A stretch of 64,000 nucleotides of DNA from Arthrobacter sp. ok362 (GCF_900102785.1 NZ_FNGC01000003.1:124001-188000), one strand, 5' to 3'; counted from the stretch's first letter, positions 20,933 through 30,391 are shown. The notes: a model not told the origin generated them from the letters alone. Made by a program: numbers and translations.

Positions 20933-21154
20933 TCAACTTCCGGCAGACTTCGACTTGGCCTCTTCGATCATGCGGCTGGCCTCGGCGTAGCGTTCCTGAA
21001 TGTACTGCTCGAGCATCTTCTCCTCGACACGCCACTGGCCGCGCCCGCCCACCTGGATCGCCTTGAGCTCGCCGCTGCGAACGAGCGCGTAGGCGGCCGG
21101 AGAGTTGATCTGGAGCTGCTCGGCAACGTCAGCGAGGGTCAGGAATCGAGGCAT
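20933..21154 (-). CDS. BldC-like helix-turn-helix protein (MerR-type, excisionase fold)
   Basis: A 73-residue DNA-binding protein made of one winged helix-turn-helix: MPRFLTLADVAEQLQINSPAAYALVRSG then LKAIQVGGRGQWRVEEKMLEQYI, with a basic/acidic tail. The pattern matches BldC and similar small MerR-like proteins of actinobacteria, which bind direct repeats cooperatively and control development or envelope genes. It has no recombinase neighbour, so it is not a phage excisionase. ATG at 21154 is chosen because the helix starts there. It is divergent from the CpaB-like gene. Confidence 0.8.
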   Translation of the reverse strand: MPRFLTLADVAEQLQINSPAAYALVRSGELKAIQVGGRGQWRVEEKMLEQYIQERYAEASRMIEEAKSKSAGS

Positions 21155-21305
21155 GAGTCCATTTTGCCACCGTTGATGCCTACTGGTGCGGTTATCCACA
21201 GTTTGCGCCTGTTTGGCCCTGGATCTTCCACCCGGGCGGTCCGGGCGCAACAATAGGGGTGCCCGGCATCCCGGGAAAGAACGGCGACGACAGGGGAGCG
21301 GACGC

Positions 21306-21950
21306 ATGAGTGCAAGCGCGGCAGCCGAAGGGGCGCGTTTGAAAAAGCCGTCCTGGAAAGACCCCCGGCTCCTCGTCGGAATCCTGCTGGTCCTTGCATC
21401 CGTGGTGGGCGTGGTCTCACTCGTCGGTGCCGCGGACCAGACCACCGAAGCGTACGCGGCACGGGAGCCGATCGCCGTCGGCGAGACGCTGACCGTCGAC
21501 AAGCTGCACCGGGTCAAGGTACGGCTCGGCGAGGTGGAACAGCACTACCTGACCCCGGAATCCGGCCTGGACGCCGGCCTCGTGGCCGTGCAGAGGATCG
21601 GCAAGGACCAGCTGCTGCCGCGCGAGAGTGTCGGCCAGCTCGATGGGCTGGACCGCAAGCCCGTCGCCGTCACCGTCGAGGAAAACCTTCCCGCGCAGGC
21701 CGTCGCGGGCTCCCGCGTGGACGTGTGGGTGGCGCTGCCGGATACCCGCAACGGCTTCAGCGAGCCCACGCTGCTCCTCTCCGGCGCCGAAATTGCCCAG
21801 ATCACCCCGGGCAGCACTGCCCTGGGGTCCTCCCGGTCGACGGTGGTCATGGTGCTCGTCCCGGACGCCCAGATGCCGAAGCTGTTGGGAGCCCAGGCCA
21901 ACAAGGCAAAGATTGCGGTCGTGTGGAACCCGGCCGGTACCGCGCGATGA
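21306..21950 (+). CDS. SAF domain (CpaB-like) membrane-anchored protein
   Basis: The 214-residue protein has a short cytoplasmic tail, one membrane helix (LLVGILLVLASVVGVVSLVGA, residues about 22-42) and an external SAF domain (AREPIAVGETLTVDKLHRVKV ... VGQLDGL) followed by a beta-rich part. This is the layout of CpaB/RcpC, the periplasmic assembly protein of Flp/Tad pili. It is half as long as proteobacterial CpaB. AGGGGAG precedes the ATG. It overlaps the next gene by ATGA. No pilin, prepilin peptidase or TadA ATPase is in the window, so a pilus role is unproved. Confidence 0.72.
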   Translation: MSASAAAEGARLKKPSWKDPRLLVGILLVLASVVGVVSLVGAADQTTEAYAAREPIAVGETLTVDKLHRVKVRLGEVEQHYLTPESGLDAGLVAVQRIGKDQLLPRESVGQLDGLDRKPVAVTVEENLPAQAVAGSRVDVWVALPDTRNGFSEPTLLLSGAEIAQITPGSTALGSSRSTVVMVLVPDAQMPKLLGAQANKAKIAVVWNPAGTAR

Positions 21951-23272
21951 GCATTCCGGTGGTGACGGTGGGGGACTCCCGTGATGACCTGGTGGGCGGC
22001 CTCGAGCGTCTGCACGGACCTGTGTCCGTTGTACGGCGGTGCAGCGAGCTGGCGGAACTGCTGGCCGCCTGCCAGAGCGGGCTGGCCCGCGCAGCTGTCG
22101 TCGCGGCAGGCGGCGAAGAGCTGACGGCCTCGCTGGTGGACCGGCTGTCCGCCGTCGGCGTCGTCGTCATCGCCCTGACTGATAGCCCGGAAGAAACGGC
22201 CCGCCTGCGGACCATTGGCGTGGCAGCGGAATCCCGCGCTGTTGAGGCCGCTGCCCTTGCGGCGCGGATTTCCGCCGCGGTGGCACAGCTCAGTGGCACC
22301 GGGCACCGGCCGGGGCGCGCTGGGTCCGACGATGCTTCCTCCCTTGCCGCACCGGCCGTTGGTCAGGTGCCGCGGTCTTCCGGGGCAAACCCAGCCACCG
22401 CAGGAACAGCCGCGAAGGGCCGGATCATTGCGGTCTGGGGCCCGGCGGGCGCGCCGGGCCGGACCCTGGTGGCCGCCAACATCGCGGGGGAGCTGGCCGC
22501 GGAAGGGCAATCGGTGCTGCTGGTCGACGCCGACAGTTACGGGGCCAGCGTGGCCGCCCTCCTGGGTCTGCTCGACGAGGCTGCCGGGCTGGCCCAGGCC
22601 TGCCGGCTGGCAGACCAGGGACTGCTCGACGCCGATGCCCTGCTCAGGATCGCCACGACGGTGGCGACCAAGGCCGGGACGTTTCATGTGCTCACCGGGA
22701 TCACGCGCGCGGACCGCTGGACGGAACTGCGCGCCGCAGCGCTCACGCTGGTGTTGGAGCGGGCCCGGGAGATCGCAGATGTCACTGTGGTGGACACCGG
22801 CTTCTGCCTTGAAGCCGATGACGAGCTTGGCTTTGACAGCGGCGCGCCGCGCCGCAACGCCGCGACCTTGAGGAGCCTGGAGCTGGCCGACACAGTCTTT
22901 GCCGTCGGGGCGGCCGACTCCATCGGCGTGCCGAGGCTGGTCCGCGGCCTGGCCGAGCTCCGGACGGCCGTCCCGCAGGCAGCGCCCCAAGTGGTCATGA
23001 ACAAAGTCAGGACCTCCGCCGTTGGGCGGTCGCCCGAGCGCCAACTCCGGGCTGCGTGGGAGCGGTACGGCCCCTCGGCGCCGTTGACGGCGTTCCTGCC
23101 GTCCGATCCCGCGGCGAGCGACGCAGCCCTGCTATCCGGGGCACTATTGCTCGAATCCGCACCCGAATCGGAGCTGCGGCGTTCGATCGCCGCACTGGTT
23201 TGTGCACCTGCCCAGCGAAACAAGAAATCCTTTGTCTTTTCTTCCACAGCAGAGCGCCGGGCAAAGGGTTAG
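21947..23272 (+). CDS. CpaE-like P-loop protein with altered Walker A
   Basis: The 441-residue protein has an N-terminal receiver-like domain (residues 1-120) that lacks the usual acidic triad, a Pro/Ala/Ser linker, and a ParA/MinD-like ATPase domain from about residue 160 (GRIIAVWGPAGAPGRTLVAANIAGELA, VLLVDADSYGASVAALLG, VVMNKVRTS). In normal ParA/MinD proteins the loop has two lysines (KGGxGKT). Here the first is replaced and the second is Arg, so ATP hydrolysis may be lost. The fusion with a pseudo-receiver is the hallmark of CpaE. Start overlaps the CpaB-like gene. Confidence 0.75.
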   Translation: MSIPVVTVGDSRDDLVGGLERLHGPVSVVRRCSELAELLAACQSGLARAAVVAAGGEELTASLVDRLSAVGVVVIALTDSPEETARLRTIGVAAESRAVEAAALAARISAAVAQLSGTGHRPGRAGSDDASSLAAPAVGQVPRSSGANPATAGTAAKGRIIAVWGPAGAPGRTLVAANIAGELAAEGQSVLLVDADSYGASVAALLGLLDEAAGLAQACRLADQGLLDADALLRIATTVATKAGTFHVLTGITRADRWTELRAAALTLVLERAREIADVTVVDTGFCLEADDELGFDSGAPRRNAATLRSLELADTVFAVGAADSIGVPRLVRGLAELRTAVPQAAPQVVMNKVRTSAVGRSPERQLRAAWERYGPSAPLTAFLPSDPAASDAALLSGALLLESAPESELRRSIAALVCAPAQRNKKSFVFSSTAERRAKG

Positions 23273-23329
23273 GGTCAACATATGGGCCGCAAAGAGGCGG
23301 CTGTGAACTTCTTTTATGGAGGCGTTTCG

Positions 23330-26300
23330 ATGTCGTCTGGGTCCAGTGTGGAGGATCAGCCCGTTTCGATCGGGAGTAGCGAAGGCTACCTCGGGGATTA
23401 CTACGAGCACCTCGCGGAGGAGGATTTCCGGGCCTATCCCCAGGAAGTCCTGACGGCCAGGGCCGACACCCACCGCCAAATCGCGGCGACGCGGCTGCCA
23501 GGCATCGCGAACATTGTCCTCCGTGACGAGGCCGATTGCAGTGTCCTGTACATCGTCACCGATGACATGCCCTTCCTCGTGGACTCAGTCAACGCCGAAC
23601 TGGTCCGCCAGAAAGCGCCCATCCACCTCGTACTGCACCCGCTTTTCGTGGTGACCCGCAACCGCGAGACCGGCCAGCTGGCCAAGGTGGCGCGCGTACC
23701 CTCCCACCTGGGCATCTCCAGCGGCGACACGGCAGCCATGCCGAACCTCTCCCACCTGATCGCCGAGGGTGACAACGCCTCGCACATGGAATCCTGGATC
23801 GCCGTCGAAATCGACCTCGTGGGCGAGGACAAGCGCGCGGAGCTGGTCAAGGGGATTTCCCGGGTGCTCGGCGACGTCCGCGCCGCCGTCGAAGACTGGC
23901 CGAAGATGCGCACGAAGGCCCTTGAGATCTCCGCGGATTTGGACAGGGTGGCCAACCGGGCCCAGATTGCGGAGCTGCGGCAGGCCCAGGCTCTGCTCCG
24001 CTGGCTCGATGACGGGAACTTCACTTTCCTGGGCTACCGCGAATACGATCTCGTGAACGTATCCGGCGAGGATGTGCTGGAACTGCGCGAGGAAAGCGGC
24101 CTCGGCCTGCTCCGCGCCGGCGCGGACAGCCGCCAGGTCCAGCACCTCACCGAGGCCGGCAGGAAGAAGGCACGCGAGAAGCGCGCCCTCGTGATCACGA
24201 AGGCGAACTCGCGCTCCACCGTGCACCGCTCGGCGTACCTGGATTACATCGGCGTCAAGAGCTTCGACGCCGCCGGTAACGTCAACGGGGAACGCCGCTT
24301 CATCGGCCTCTTCGCCACGACCGCCTACGCCGGTTCCGTCCGCGATATCCCCGTGGTCCGGGAAAAAGTGGCTGCTGTCCTCCACGACGCCGGTTTCCCG
24401 CCGGACTCGCACTCGGGCAAGGACCTCTTGGGCATCCTCGAGACCTACCCGCGCGATGAGCTCTTCCAGATTGAGATCCCCGACCTCGCCGCCATCGCCA
24501 CCGGCATCCAGCGGCTGCAGGAACGCCGCCGGACGCGGCTCTTCCTCCGCCCCGACATCTACGGCCGGTTCATGTCCGCCGTCGTCTACCTGCCGCGCGA
24601 CCGCTACACCACCAACGTCCGCCTGCGCATTGAGCAGGAACTGCGGGAAACCTTCAACGCCGTGTCCATCGACTACGAGGCGCGCATGACGGAGTCCGCC
24701 CTGGCCCGCCTCTTCTTCCGGATCCGGCTGCCCAAGGACGCCGATGTCAGCAACGTCAACAGCGACGAACTGGAGAAGCGCCTGGTCCGGGCCGCCCGCT
24801 CCTGGGGCGAAGGCATTTCCGAAGTTCTGCGCGCCCGCGGCGACGGCGGGGGCGCGGGCCTCAGGGAGGACGGCGCCAAGGAACTGGCAGCCGTCTGGGC
24901 GGAAGCGTTCCCGGCCAGCTACCGCGTGGACTACGAGATCGAAGACGCGCTGCAGGACATCGACCGCTTCGAAAAGTACGGTGCCGCGGCCGAACGGGCC
25001 GGCGAAGGCGTCAAGGAGCAGCCCGGCGTCCACGTCTACCTGCCCGAAGGCGCCGGAGCCACGCTGGAAGAGGACGCCCGCGTCAAGCTCTACATGCTGG
25101 AGCCGAAGAGCCTGAGCCAGATCCTGCCGTACTTCCATAACCTTGGCCTCGAGGTCCTGGACGAGCGTCCGTTCGAGATCGAGACCGCGGATCAGCGGGA
25201 CTTTTTCCTCTACGACCTCGGCCTCAAGTACCCCGCCGGCGTGGATCCACAGGCCACCGGCCAGCTGCTGGGCGAGTCCTTCGGCGCTGCCGTGACCGGC
25301 GCCGTGGAGTCCGACAGCTTCGACCGGCTGGTGCTGCGGGAGGGCATGCACTGGCGCCAGGTGGTCGTACTGCGCGCTTACGCCAAATACATGCGGCAAA
25401 TGGGCAACACCAACTCCTTCGGATTCCTGGCGGACACCCTGCTGGCGAACGCGGATGTCACGCGGGGACTCAGCGCCCTGTTCGCGGCACGCTTTGACCC
25501 GGCACTCAGCGACACCGATCGCGTGCTCAGGGAGGTCGAGGTCCTCGCCGGACTGGATGCAGCGATCGAGCAGGTCGCGACCCTCGACGCCGACCGGTTG
25601 CTGCGCACGTTCAAGAACCTGATCCAGGCCACGCTCCGGACGAACTACTACCAGAACAAGGCCCACCTGAGCTTCAAACTGGATCCGTCCAGCATCGCGG
25701 GCCTGCCGTTCCCGCGGCCCATGTTCGAGATCTGGGTCTACTCGCCGCGTGTCGAGGGCGTGCACCTGCGCTTCGGCAAGGTTGCCCGCGGCGGCCTGCG
25801 CTGGTCGGACCGGCGCGAGGACTTCCGCACCGAAATCCTCGGCCTGGTGAAGGCGCAGACCGTCAAGAACGCCGTCATTGTCCCGACGGGCGCCAAGGGC
25901 GGCTTCTACGCCAAGCAACTCCCGGACCCCGCGGCCGACCGCAGCGCCTGGATGGCCGAGGGCGTCGAGAGCTACAAGACGTTCATCCGCGGACTGCTGG
26001 ACATTACGGACAACCTGATCGTGACGGCCGAGGGCGAAACCGTCAGGCCCCCGGCCGACGTCGTGCGCCATGACGACGACGACTCCTACCTCGTGGTCGC
26101 GGCCGACAAGGGCACGGCGTCCTTCTCCGACATCGCTAACGGGCTGGCCGGCGAATACGGCTTCTGGCTCGGCGATGCCTTCGCCTCCGGCGGCTCCGTC
26201 GGCTATGACCACAAGGCCATGGGCATCACCGCCCGCGGCGCCTGGGAATCGGTCAAGCGCCACTTCAGCGAGCTGGACCTCGACACCCAGGCGGAGCCCT

Positions 26301-28204
26301 TCACCGTAGTGGGCGTCGGCGACATGTCCGGTGACGTGTTCGGCAACGGCATGCTGCTCTCCAAGCACATCCGCCTGCTGGCCGCCTTCGATCACCGGCA
26401 CATCTTCCTGGACCCCACTCCGGACGAGGCAACGTCCTACGCGGAGCGCCAGCGGCTCTTCGAACTGCCCCGGTCCTCGTGGGATGACTACAACAAGTCA
26501 CTCATCAGCGAAGGCGGTGGCGTCTTTGCCCGGCAGGCCAAATCGATCCCCGTGTCCGCGCAGGTCCGCGCCGCCCTCGGCCTCCCGGAGGGCACCACGG
26601 AGCTGAGCCCGCCGGACCTCCTGCGCGCCATCCTCCTCGCCCCGGCGGACCTGCTCTACAACGGCGGGATCGGCACCTACGTCAAGGCCAGCACCGAAAC
26701 GAATGCCGAGGTTGGCGACAAAGCAAACGACGCCATCCGCGTGGACGGCCGCGACCTGCGGGTCAAGGTGGTCGGTGAAGGCGGAAACCTGGGGATGACC
26801 CAGCGCGGACGCATCGAGGCGGCGCTGCAGGGCGTCATCCTCAACACGGATGCGATCGACAACTCGGCCGGTGTGGACTGCTCGGACCACGAGGTCAACA
26901 TCAAGATCTTCGTGGACCGGATGGTGGCCGCAGGCAAGCTTGAGCCCGCTGAGCGTGCGGACTTCCTAGCCTCGATGACCGACGAGGTCGGCCGGCTGGT
27001 GCTCGAGGACAACATCGACCAGAACATTCTGCTCCTCAACGACCGGATGCGGGTCTCCGAATGGAGCCCCAGCTACGAACGGCTCATGGACTGGCTGGAA
27101 AAGTCGGCGGACCTCAAGCGGGACCTTGAGGCGTTGCCCACCACGGCCACGCTGCGCGAGCGCCTGGAACAGGGCCAGGGGTTGACCTCCCCGGAGCTTT
27201 CGGTCCTGGCCGCCTACGCCAAGATCGAACTTGCCAGCGCGCTGCGCGACAGCGACCTCGCCGATGACCCGTGGTTCCGCACGACGCTGCGGACCTACTT
27301 CCCGGAGCAACTGCGGGAGAGGTTCGACGCCGAACTGGACACCCACCCGCTGCGCCGCGAAATCATCGCGACCGTGGTTGCCAACGACATGATCAACCTC
27401 GGCGGCATCACCTTCGCGTTCCGCGCCATTGAGGAAACCTCGGCCACGGAATCGGCCGTCGCCAAGGCGTTCGTGGCACTCCGCGAGGTCTACGAGCTGG
27501 ACATCATGGTCAAGGAACTCAACGAACTGCCGGCGTCGTTCCCGACCGAACACTGGAGCACCGTCCACCTGGACATCCGACGGCTGCTGGACCGCGCCGT
27601 CCGGTGGCTCCTCAGCCAGGGCACTGCGTCCCGTCCCATCGCCGAGATCGTCGCCGAATTCAAGCCGCTCATGGATCCCATGCGGGCCCGGTTGCTGGAC
27701 TACCTCCGGGGCGACGACCGCGCCCGCGTGGCCGAATGGCTGGAGAAAGCGCGCAGCTGGGACCTTCCGGAAGACCTGGCACACCGCTGGGCGGAACTGT
27801 TCGAGAGCTTCGTGCTCCTCGATATCGCCAGGATCGTCCATGTCAGCAAGGAATCCGCGGCCGATATTGCCCACGTTTACTACACGGTCTTCAACCGCTT
27901 CCATGCAGATTCCCTCCTCGAACGCATCACCAAGCTGCCGAGGGCGGACCGCTGGCAGGCACTGGCCCGTGCAGCCCTGCGCGATGACCTCTACTCCACC
28001 GTCTCGGACATGACGACGGCGGTGCTGGAGAGCACTCCGGCCGGGACTCCGGCTGAAGAGCGGCTGGTGGCCTGGGAGGGCCAGAACGCGGAGCAGCTGG
28101 GCCGGGCGGAGTCCATGTTTGACGAGGTCAATGCCCTCGAGGCCGATGACATGGCCTCACTGTCGGTAGCATTGAGGCTCTTGAGGTCAATCGTCCGACG
28201 CTAG
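23330..28204 (+). CDS. gdh: NAD-specific glutamate dehydrogenase, large L_180 type
   Basis: It deaminates glutamate to 2-oxoglutarate with NAD+, linking nitrogen and carbon metabolism. The 1624-residue length is diagnostic of the giant 180-kDa family, with regulatory N-terminal ACT-like domains (about 1-650), a catalytic core near residues 700-1180 (KVARGGLRWSDRREDFRTEILGLVKAQ, VPTGAKGGFYAK, VGVGDMSGDVFGNGMLLS, VVGEGGNLGMTQ) and a long helical C-terminus. ATG at 23330 is chosen because TGGAGG lies 7 nt upstream; an in-frame ATG at 23282 gives an N-terminus unlike the family. In mycobacteria this enzyme is inhibited by the FHA protein GarA. Confidence 0.95.
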   Translation: MSSGSSVEDQPVSIGSSEGYLGDYYEHLAEEDFRAYPQEVLTARADTHRQIAATRLPGIANIVLRDEADCSVLYIVTDDMPFLVDSVNAELVRQKAPIHLVLHPLFVVTRNRETGQLAKVARVPSHLGISSGDTAAMPNLSHLIAEGDNASHMESWIAVEIDLVGEDKRAELVKGISRVLGDVRAAVEDWPKMRTKALEISADLDRVANRAQIAELRQAQALLRWLDDGNFTFLGYREYDLVNVSGEDVLELREESGLGLLRAGADSRQVQHLTEAGRKKAREKRALVITKANSRSTVHRSAYLDYIGVKSFDAAGNVNGERRFIGLFATTAYAGSVRDIPVVREKVAAVLHDAGFPPDSHSGKDLLGILETYPRDELFQIEIPDLAAIATGIQRLQERRRTRLFLRPDIYGRFMSAVVYLPRDRYTTNVRLRIEQELRETFNAVSIDYEARMTESALARLFFRIRLPKDADVSNVNSDELEKRLVRAARSWGEGISEVLRARGDGGGAGLREDGAKELAAVWAEAFPASYRVDYEIEDALQDIDRFEKYGAAAERAGEGVKEQPGVHVYLPEGAGATLEEDARVKLYMLEPKSLSQILPYFHNLGLEVLDERPFEIETADQRDFFLYDLGLKYPAGVDPQATGQLLGESFGAAVTGAVESDSFDRLVLREGMHWRQVVVLRAYAKYMRQMGNTNSFGFLADTLLANADVTRGLSALFAARFDPALSDTDRVLREVEVLAGLDAAIEQVATLDADRLLRTFKNLIQATLRTNYYQNKAHLSFKLDPSSIAGLPFPRPMFEIWVYSPRVEGVHLRFGKVARGGLRWSDRREDFRTEILGLVKAQTVKNAVIVPTGAKGGFYAKQLPDPAADRSAWMAEGVESYKTFIRGLLDITDNLIVTAEGETVRPPADVVRHDDDDSYLVVAADKGTASFSDIANGLAGEYGFWLGDAFASGGSVGYDHKAMGITARGAWESVKRHFSELDLDTQAEPFTVVGVGDMSGDVFGNGMLLSKHIRLLAAFDHRHIFLDPTPDEATSYAERQRLFELPRSSWDDYNKSLISEGGGVFARQAKSIPVSAQVRAALGLPEGTTELSPPDLLRAILLAPADLLYNGGIGTYVKASTETNAEVGDKANDAIRVDGRDLRVKVVGEGGNLGMTQRGRIEAALQGVILNTDAIDNSAGVDCSDHEVNIKIFVDRMVAAGKLEPAERADFLASMTDEVGRLVLEDNIDQNILLLNDRMRVSEWSPSYERLMDWLEKSADLKRDLEALPTTATLRERLEQGQGLTSPELSVLAAYAKIELASALRDSDLADDPWFRTTLRTYFPEQLRERFDAELDTHPLRREIIATVVANDMINLGGITFAFRAIEETSATESAVAKAFVALREVYELDIMVKELNELPASFPTEHWSTVHLDIRRLLDRAVRWLLSQGTASRPIAEIVAEFKPLMDPMRARLLDYLRGDDRARVAEWLEKARSWDLPEDLAHRWAELFESFVLLDIARIVHVSKESAADIAHVYYTVFNRFHADSLLERITKLPRADRWQALARAALRDDLYSTVSDMTTAVLESTPAGTPAEERLVAWEGQNAEQLGRAESMFDEVNALEADDMASLSVALRLLRSIVRR

Positions 28205-28239
28205 GGGCTGCCGTCCCTGGTGTCGCAAATGGAGGTGCT

Positions 28240-29709
28240 GTGGCAATCTTTACGGACCCAATCAGGGAACATGCTGATTTTGGCCCGGGGGACGCCGAAT
28301 GGCTACACCTCCTGGTCGGCGACTGGCAGATGGTCGCTGACCTCGCGTTCGCCGACCTCGCCCTGTGGTTTCCGCATCCTGAGTTCGGCTACGTGGCACT
28401 CGCCCACGTCCGCCCCTCCACCACGCACACGGTGTTCCATGCCGACTTCGTGGGGGAGGGGATCAGGTCGGACCTGCGGCCGCTGGTCGACAAGGCGTGG
28501 GAGAGCCGTGCGATCGAGCGCTCCAACGAGACCAACTGGAGCAGCGATATGGCCCTGCGGGTCGAGGCGGTCCCGATGGTCCGCAACGGCCGCACCCTGG
28601 CGGTCGTCACCTCCCACATGGACCTCTCCAGTTCACGGATGCCCTCCCGGCTCGAGCTCACCTACCGGCAGTGCGCCTACGATCTGCTGCGCATGGGAAC
28701 CCTGGGGCTGTGGCCGGACTTCGCATCGCCCACAGGCTCGCGGCGCGGCGCTCCGCGTGTGGGCGACGGCCTGATCAGGCTCGACGCCGAGGGGATCGTC
28801 CAGTACGCCAGCCCCAACGGGGTCTCTGCATTCCGCCGCCTCGGCGACGGCGAGTCCCTCGAAGGCCGGTCCCTCGCCGAGGTGACGGCGGGGCTTTTGC
28901 GGGACCGGCGCTTGGTCGATGAAACACTGCCGCTCGTCGTCACGGGCCGCATGCCGTGGCGCAGTGAAGTCGAGTCACGGGGCGTTAGTCTTTCGCTGCG
29001 CGCGATCCCGCTGCGCGACGAGCAGCAGCGGTTCGGTGCCTTGGTCCTGTGCCGGGACGTCTCGGAGCTGCGTCGCCGGGAGATGGAACTGGTCACGAAG
29101 GACGCCACCATCCGCGAGATCCATCACCGCGTGAAGAACAACCTGCAGACCGTCGCGGCCCTTTTGCGGATGCAGTCACGGCGCATGGTCAGCGACGAGG
29201 CCAAGCAGGGGCTCGAGCAGGCCATGCGGCGGGTGGCGACCATTGCCCTGGTGCATGAGACGCTCTCGCAGGGCCTGACCCAGAGCGTTGATTTCGACGA
29301 ACTCATCGGCCGCCAGTTCCGCCTCTCGGCCGAGGTTGCCTCGCCCTCGCAGCAGGTCAAGACCCAGCGTTCGGGCCTCTTCGGGGAACTGCCGAGCGAC
29401 TTCGCCACCCCGTTGGCCCTCGTCATCAACGAGCTGGTCACGAACGCCGTCGAGCACGGGCTGGAGGGGAGGACCGGTACAGTCTGGCTGGTCGCCGATC
29501 GCTCGGAGACCGAGGACGGGGATGAACTTCTCACCGTGACGGTGGAGGACGACGGCGTCGGGTTGCCGGCCACGCCGTATGTCGAGGGCCTTGGCCTGCA
29601 AATTGTCCGCACGCTGGTCACGAGTGAACTTGGCGGGACCATCCACTGGCAGGCCAGGGACGGCGGGGGAACCGCAGTCCAGATTGTCCTGAGCCTCTCG
29701 ACGCGCTGA
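28240..29709 (+). CDS. pdtaS: Sensor histidine kinase PdtaS type
   Basis: PdtaS is a soluble kinase that phosphorylates the ANTAR antitermination factor PdtaR and so controls transcript read-through. The 489-residue protein has an N-terminal GAF-like domain (His_kinase_N type, 1-150), a PAS domain (about 170-285) and the HisKA_2/HATPase module with H295/H296 in REIHHRVKNNLQTVAALLRMQ-type sequence, N-box NELVTNAVEHG and G-boxes DDGVGLP and GLGLQIV. No membrane segment. GTG start is set by GGAGG 4 nt upstream. The convergent whiB1 neighbour reproduces the mycobacterial order. PdtaR is not in the window. Confidence 0.92.
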   Translation: MAIFTDPIREHADFGPGDAEWLHLLVGDWQMVADLAFADLALWFPHPEFGYVALAHVRPSTTHTVFHADFVGEGIRSDLRPLVDKAWESRAIERSNETNWSSDMALRVEAVPMVRNGRTLAVVTSHMDLSSSRMPSRLELTYRQCAYDLLRMGTLGLWPDFASPTGSRRGAPRVGDGLIRLDAEGIVQYASPNGVSAFRRLGDGESLEGRSLAEVTAGLLRDRRLVDETLPLVVTGRMPWRSEVESRGVSLSLRAIPLRDEQQRFGALVLCRDVSELRRREMELVTKDATIREIHHRVKNNLQTVAALLRMQSRRMVSDEAKQGLEQAMRRVATIALVHETLSQGLTQSVDFDELIGRQFRLSAEVASPSQQVKTQRSGLFGELPSDFATPLALVINELVTNAVEHGLEGRTGTVWLVADRSETEDGDELLTVTVEDDGVGLPATPYVEGLGLQIVRTLVTSELGGTIHWQARDGGGTAVQIVLSLSTR

Positions 29710-29823
29710 GGTTGCTCGCAGTGAGATGCCTCGGATTGCCCGGCCAAGTATCACCGCCTGATGCGCCCGCGACTCGGGCGGCTAGGCGGGCCGGGCGGCT
29801 GATGCGCCCGGCGGCTTAAACGG

Positions 29824-29859
29824 GCAATGGCCGCGGACCTGGGGGTCCGCGGCCATTGC
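29824..29859. terminator. Bidirectional terminator between pdtaS and whiB1
   Basis: A perfect 16-bp inverted repeat (29824-29839 with 29844-29859, loop TGGG) sits in the convergent gap and could stop transcription in both directions. Confidence 0.75.
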
Positions 29860-29915
29860 TGCAGGGTCGTGCGGTGGCTGCCGGCACTGTAGCTGCCAGT
29901 GCTTGGGCAGCAGAA

Positions 29916-30164
29916 TCAGGAAGCGCGCCGTGCCCGTGCAGCGCGGCGCTTCAGGGCGCGACGCTCGTCCTCGCTCATGCCGCCCCACACTCCGGCGTCT
30001 TGGCCGGATTCCAAAGCCCATTGCAGGCAGGTGTCCACAACGGGGCAGCGGCGGCAAACACTTTTCGCTTCCTCGATCTGCAGGAGGGCAGGGCCCGTGT
30101 TTCCAACGGGGAAGAACAGCTCCGGGTCCTTGTCAAGGCAGGCTGCGCGGTTACGCCAATCCAT
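29916..30164 (-). CDS. whiB1: Iron-sulfur transcription regulator WhiB1
   Basis: WhiB1 is an essential, NO-sensitive [4Fe-4S] protein that binds the primary sigma factor and modulates transcription. The 82-residue protein has the four cluster cysteines C9, C37, C40 and C46 (CxxC within KSVCRRCPVVDTC), the GVWGG turn and a basic C-terminal tail (RRALKRRAARARRAS) that contacts DNA. The length and spacing match WhiB1 rather than WhiB2-WhiB7. It is the only gene in its mRNA, ending at the hairpin shared with pdtaS. A CRP/GlxR-like operator lies 43 nt upstream. Confidence 0.95.
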   Translation of the reverse strand: MDWRNRAACLDKDPELFFPVGNTGPALLQIEEAKSVCRRCPVVDTCLQWALESGQDAGVWGGMSEDERRALKRRAARARRAS

Positions 30165-30206
30165 GCTGATCAGTCACTCCATTCCTGGGAACGCGTTAAA
30201 TGCCTT

Positions 30207-30222
30207 TGTGAATTTATTCACT
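30207..30222 (-). promoter_or_regulatory. CRP/GlxR-type operator upstream of whiB1
   Basis: TGTGA-N6-TCACT matches the CRP/GlxR consensus TGTGA-N6-TCACA at 9 of 10 positions, in an unusually AT-rich part of the window. It ends 43 nt before the whiB1 start codon, so it would sit in the promoter. In mycobacteria whiB1 is a known direct target of the CRP homologue. Confidence 0.7.
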
Positions 30223-30391
30223 AGAGGCTTCATAAGAAAAGGGCCCATGGGGGCCCCCTCGGTCATCTGGATTAAGCGTGTCATGTTAACGCTGTGTAAA
30301 CAAGGGGTAATAGAGGGCGAGATGCCTAGAGACCGTGAGCGATGCATCACATTCAGTGGCGGCGTCCTCACATCTAGACGACTATGTCCGG

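Noticed and set aside
20933-21154. Small HTH gene as phage excisionase
   Set aside because: No integrase, attachment repeats or phage genes nearby; the sequence pattern fits BldC.
21306-23272. CpaB/CpaE-like pair as part of a full Tad pilus locus
   Set aside because: No pilin, prepilin peptidase, TadA or TadB/C genes on either side.
23585-26401. Long open frame antisense to glutamate dehydrogenase (938 codons)
   Set aside because: Same reason: low-complexity Gly/Glu/Val-rich translation without motifs, inside a certain gene.
30232-30262. GGGCCCATGGGGGCCCC stretch as terminator
   Set aside because: It lies in the promoter-side gap of both neighbours, where a terminator has no gene to serve, and the stem is short and imperfect.
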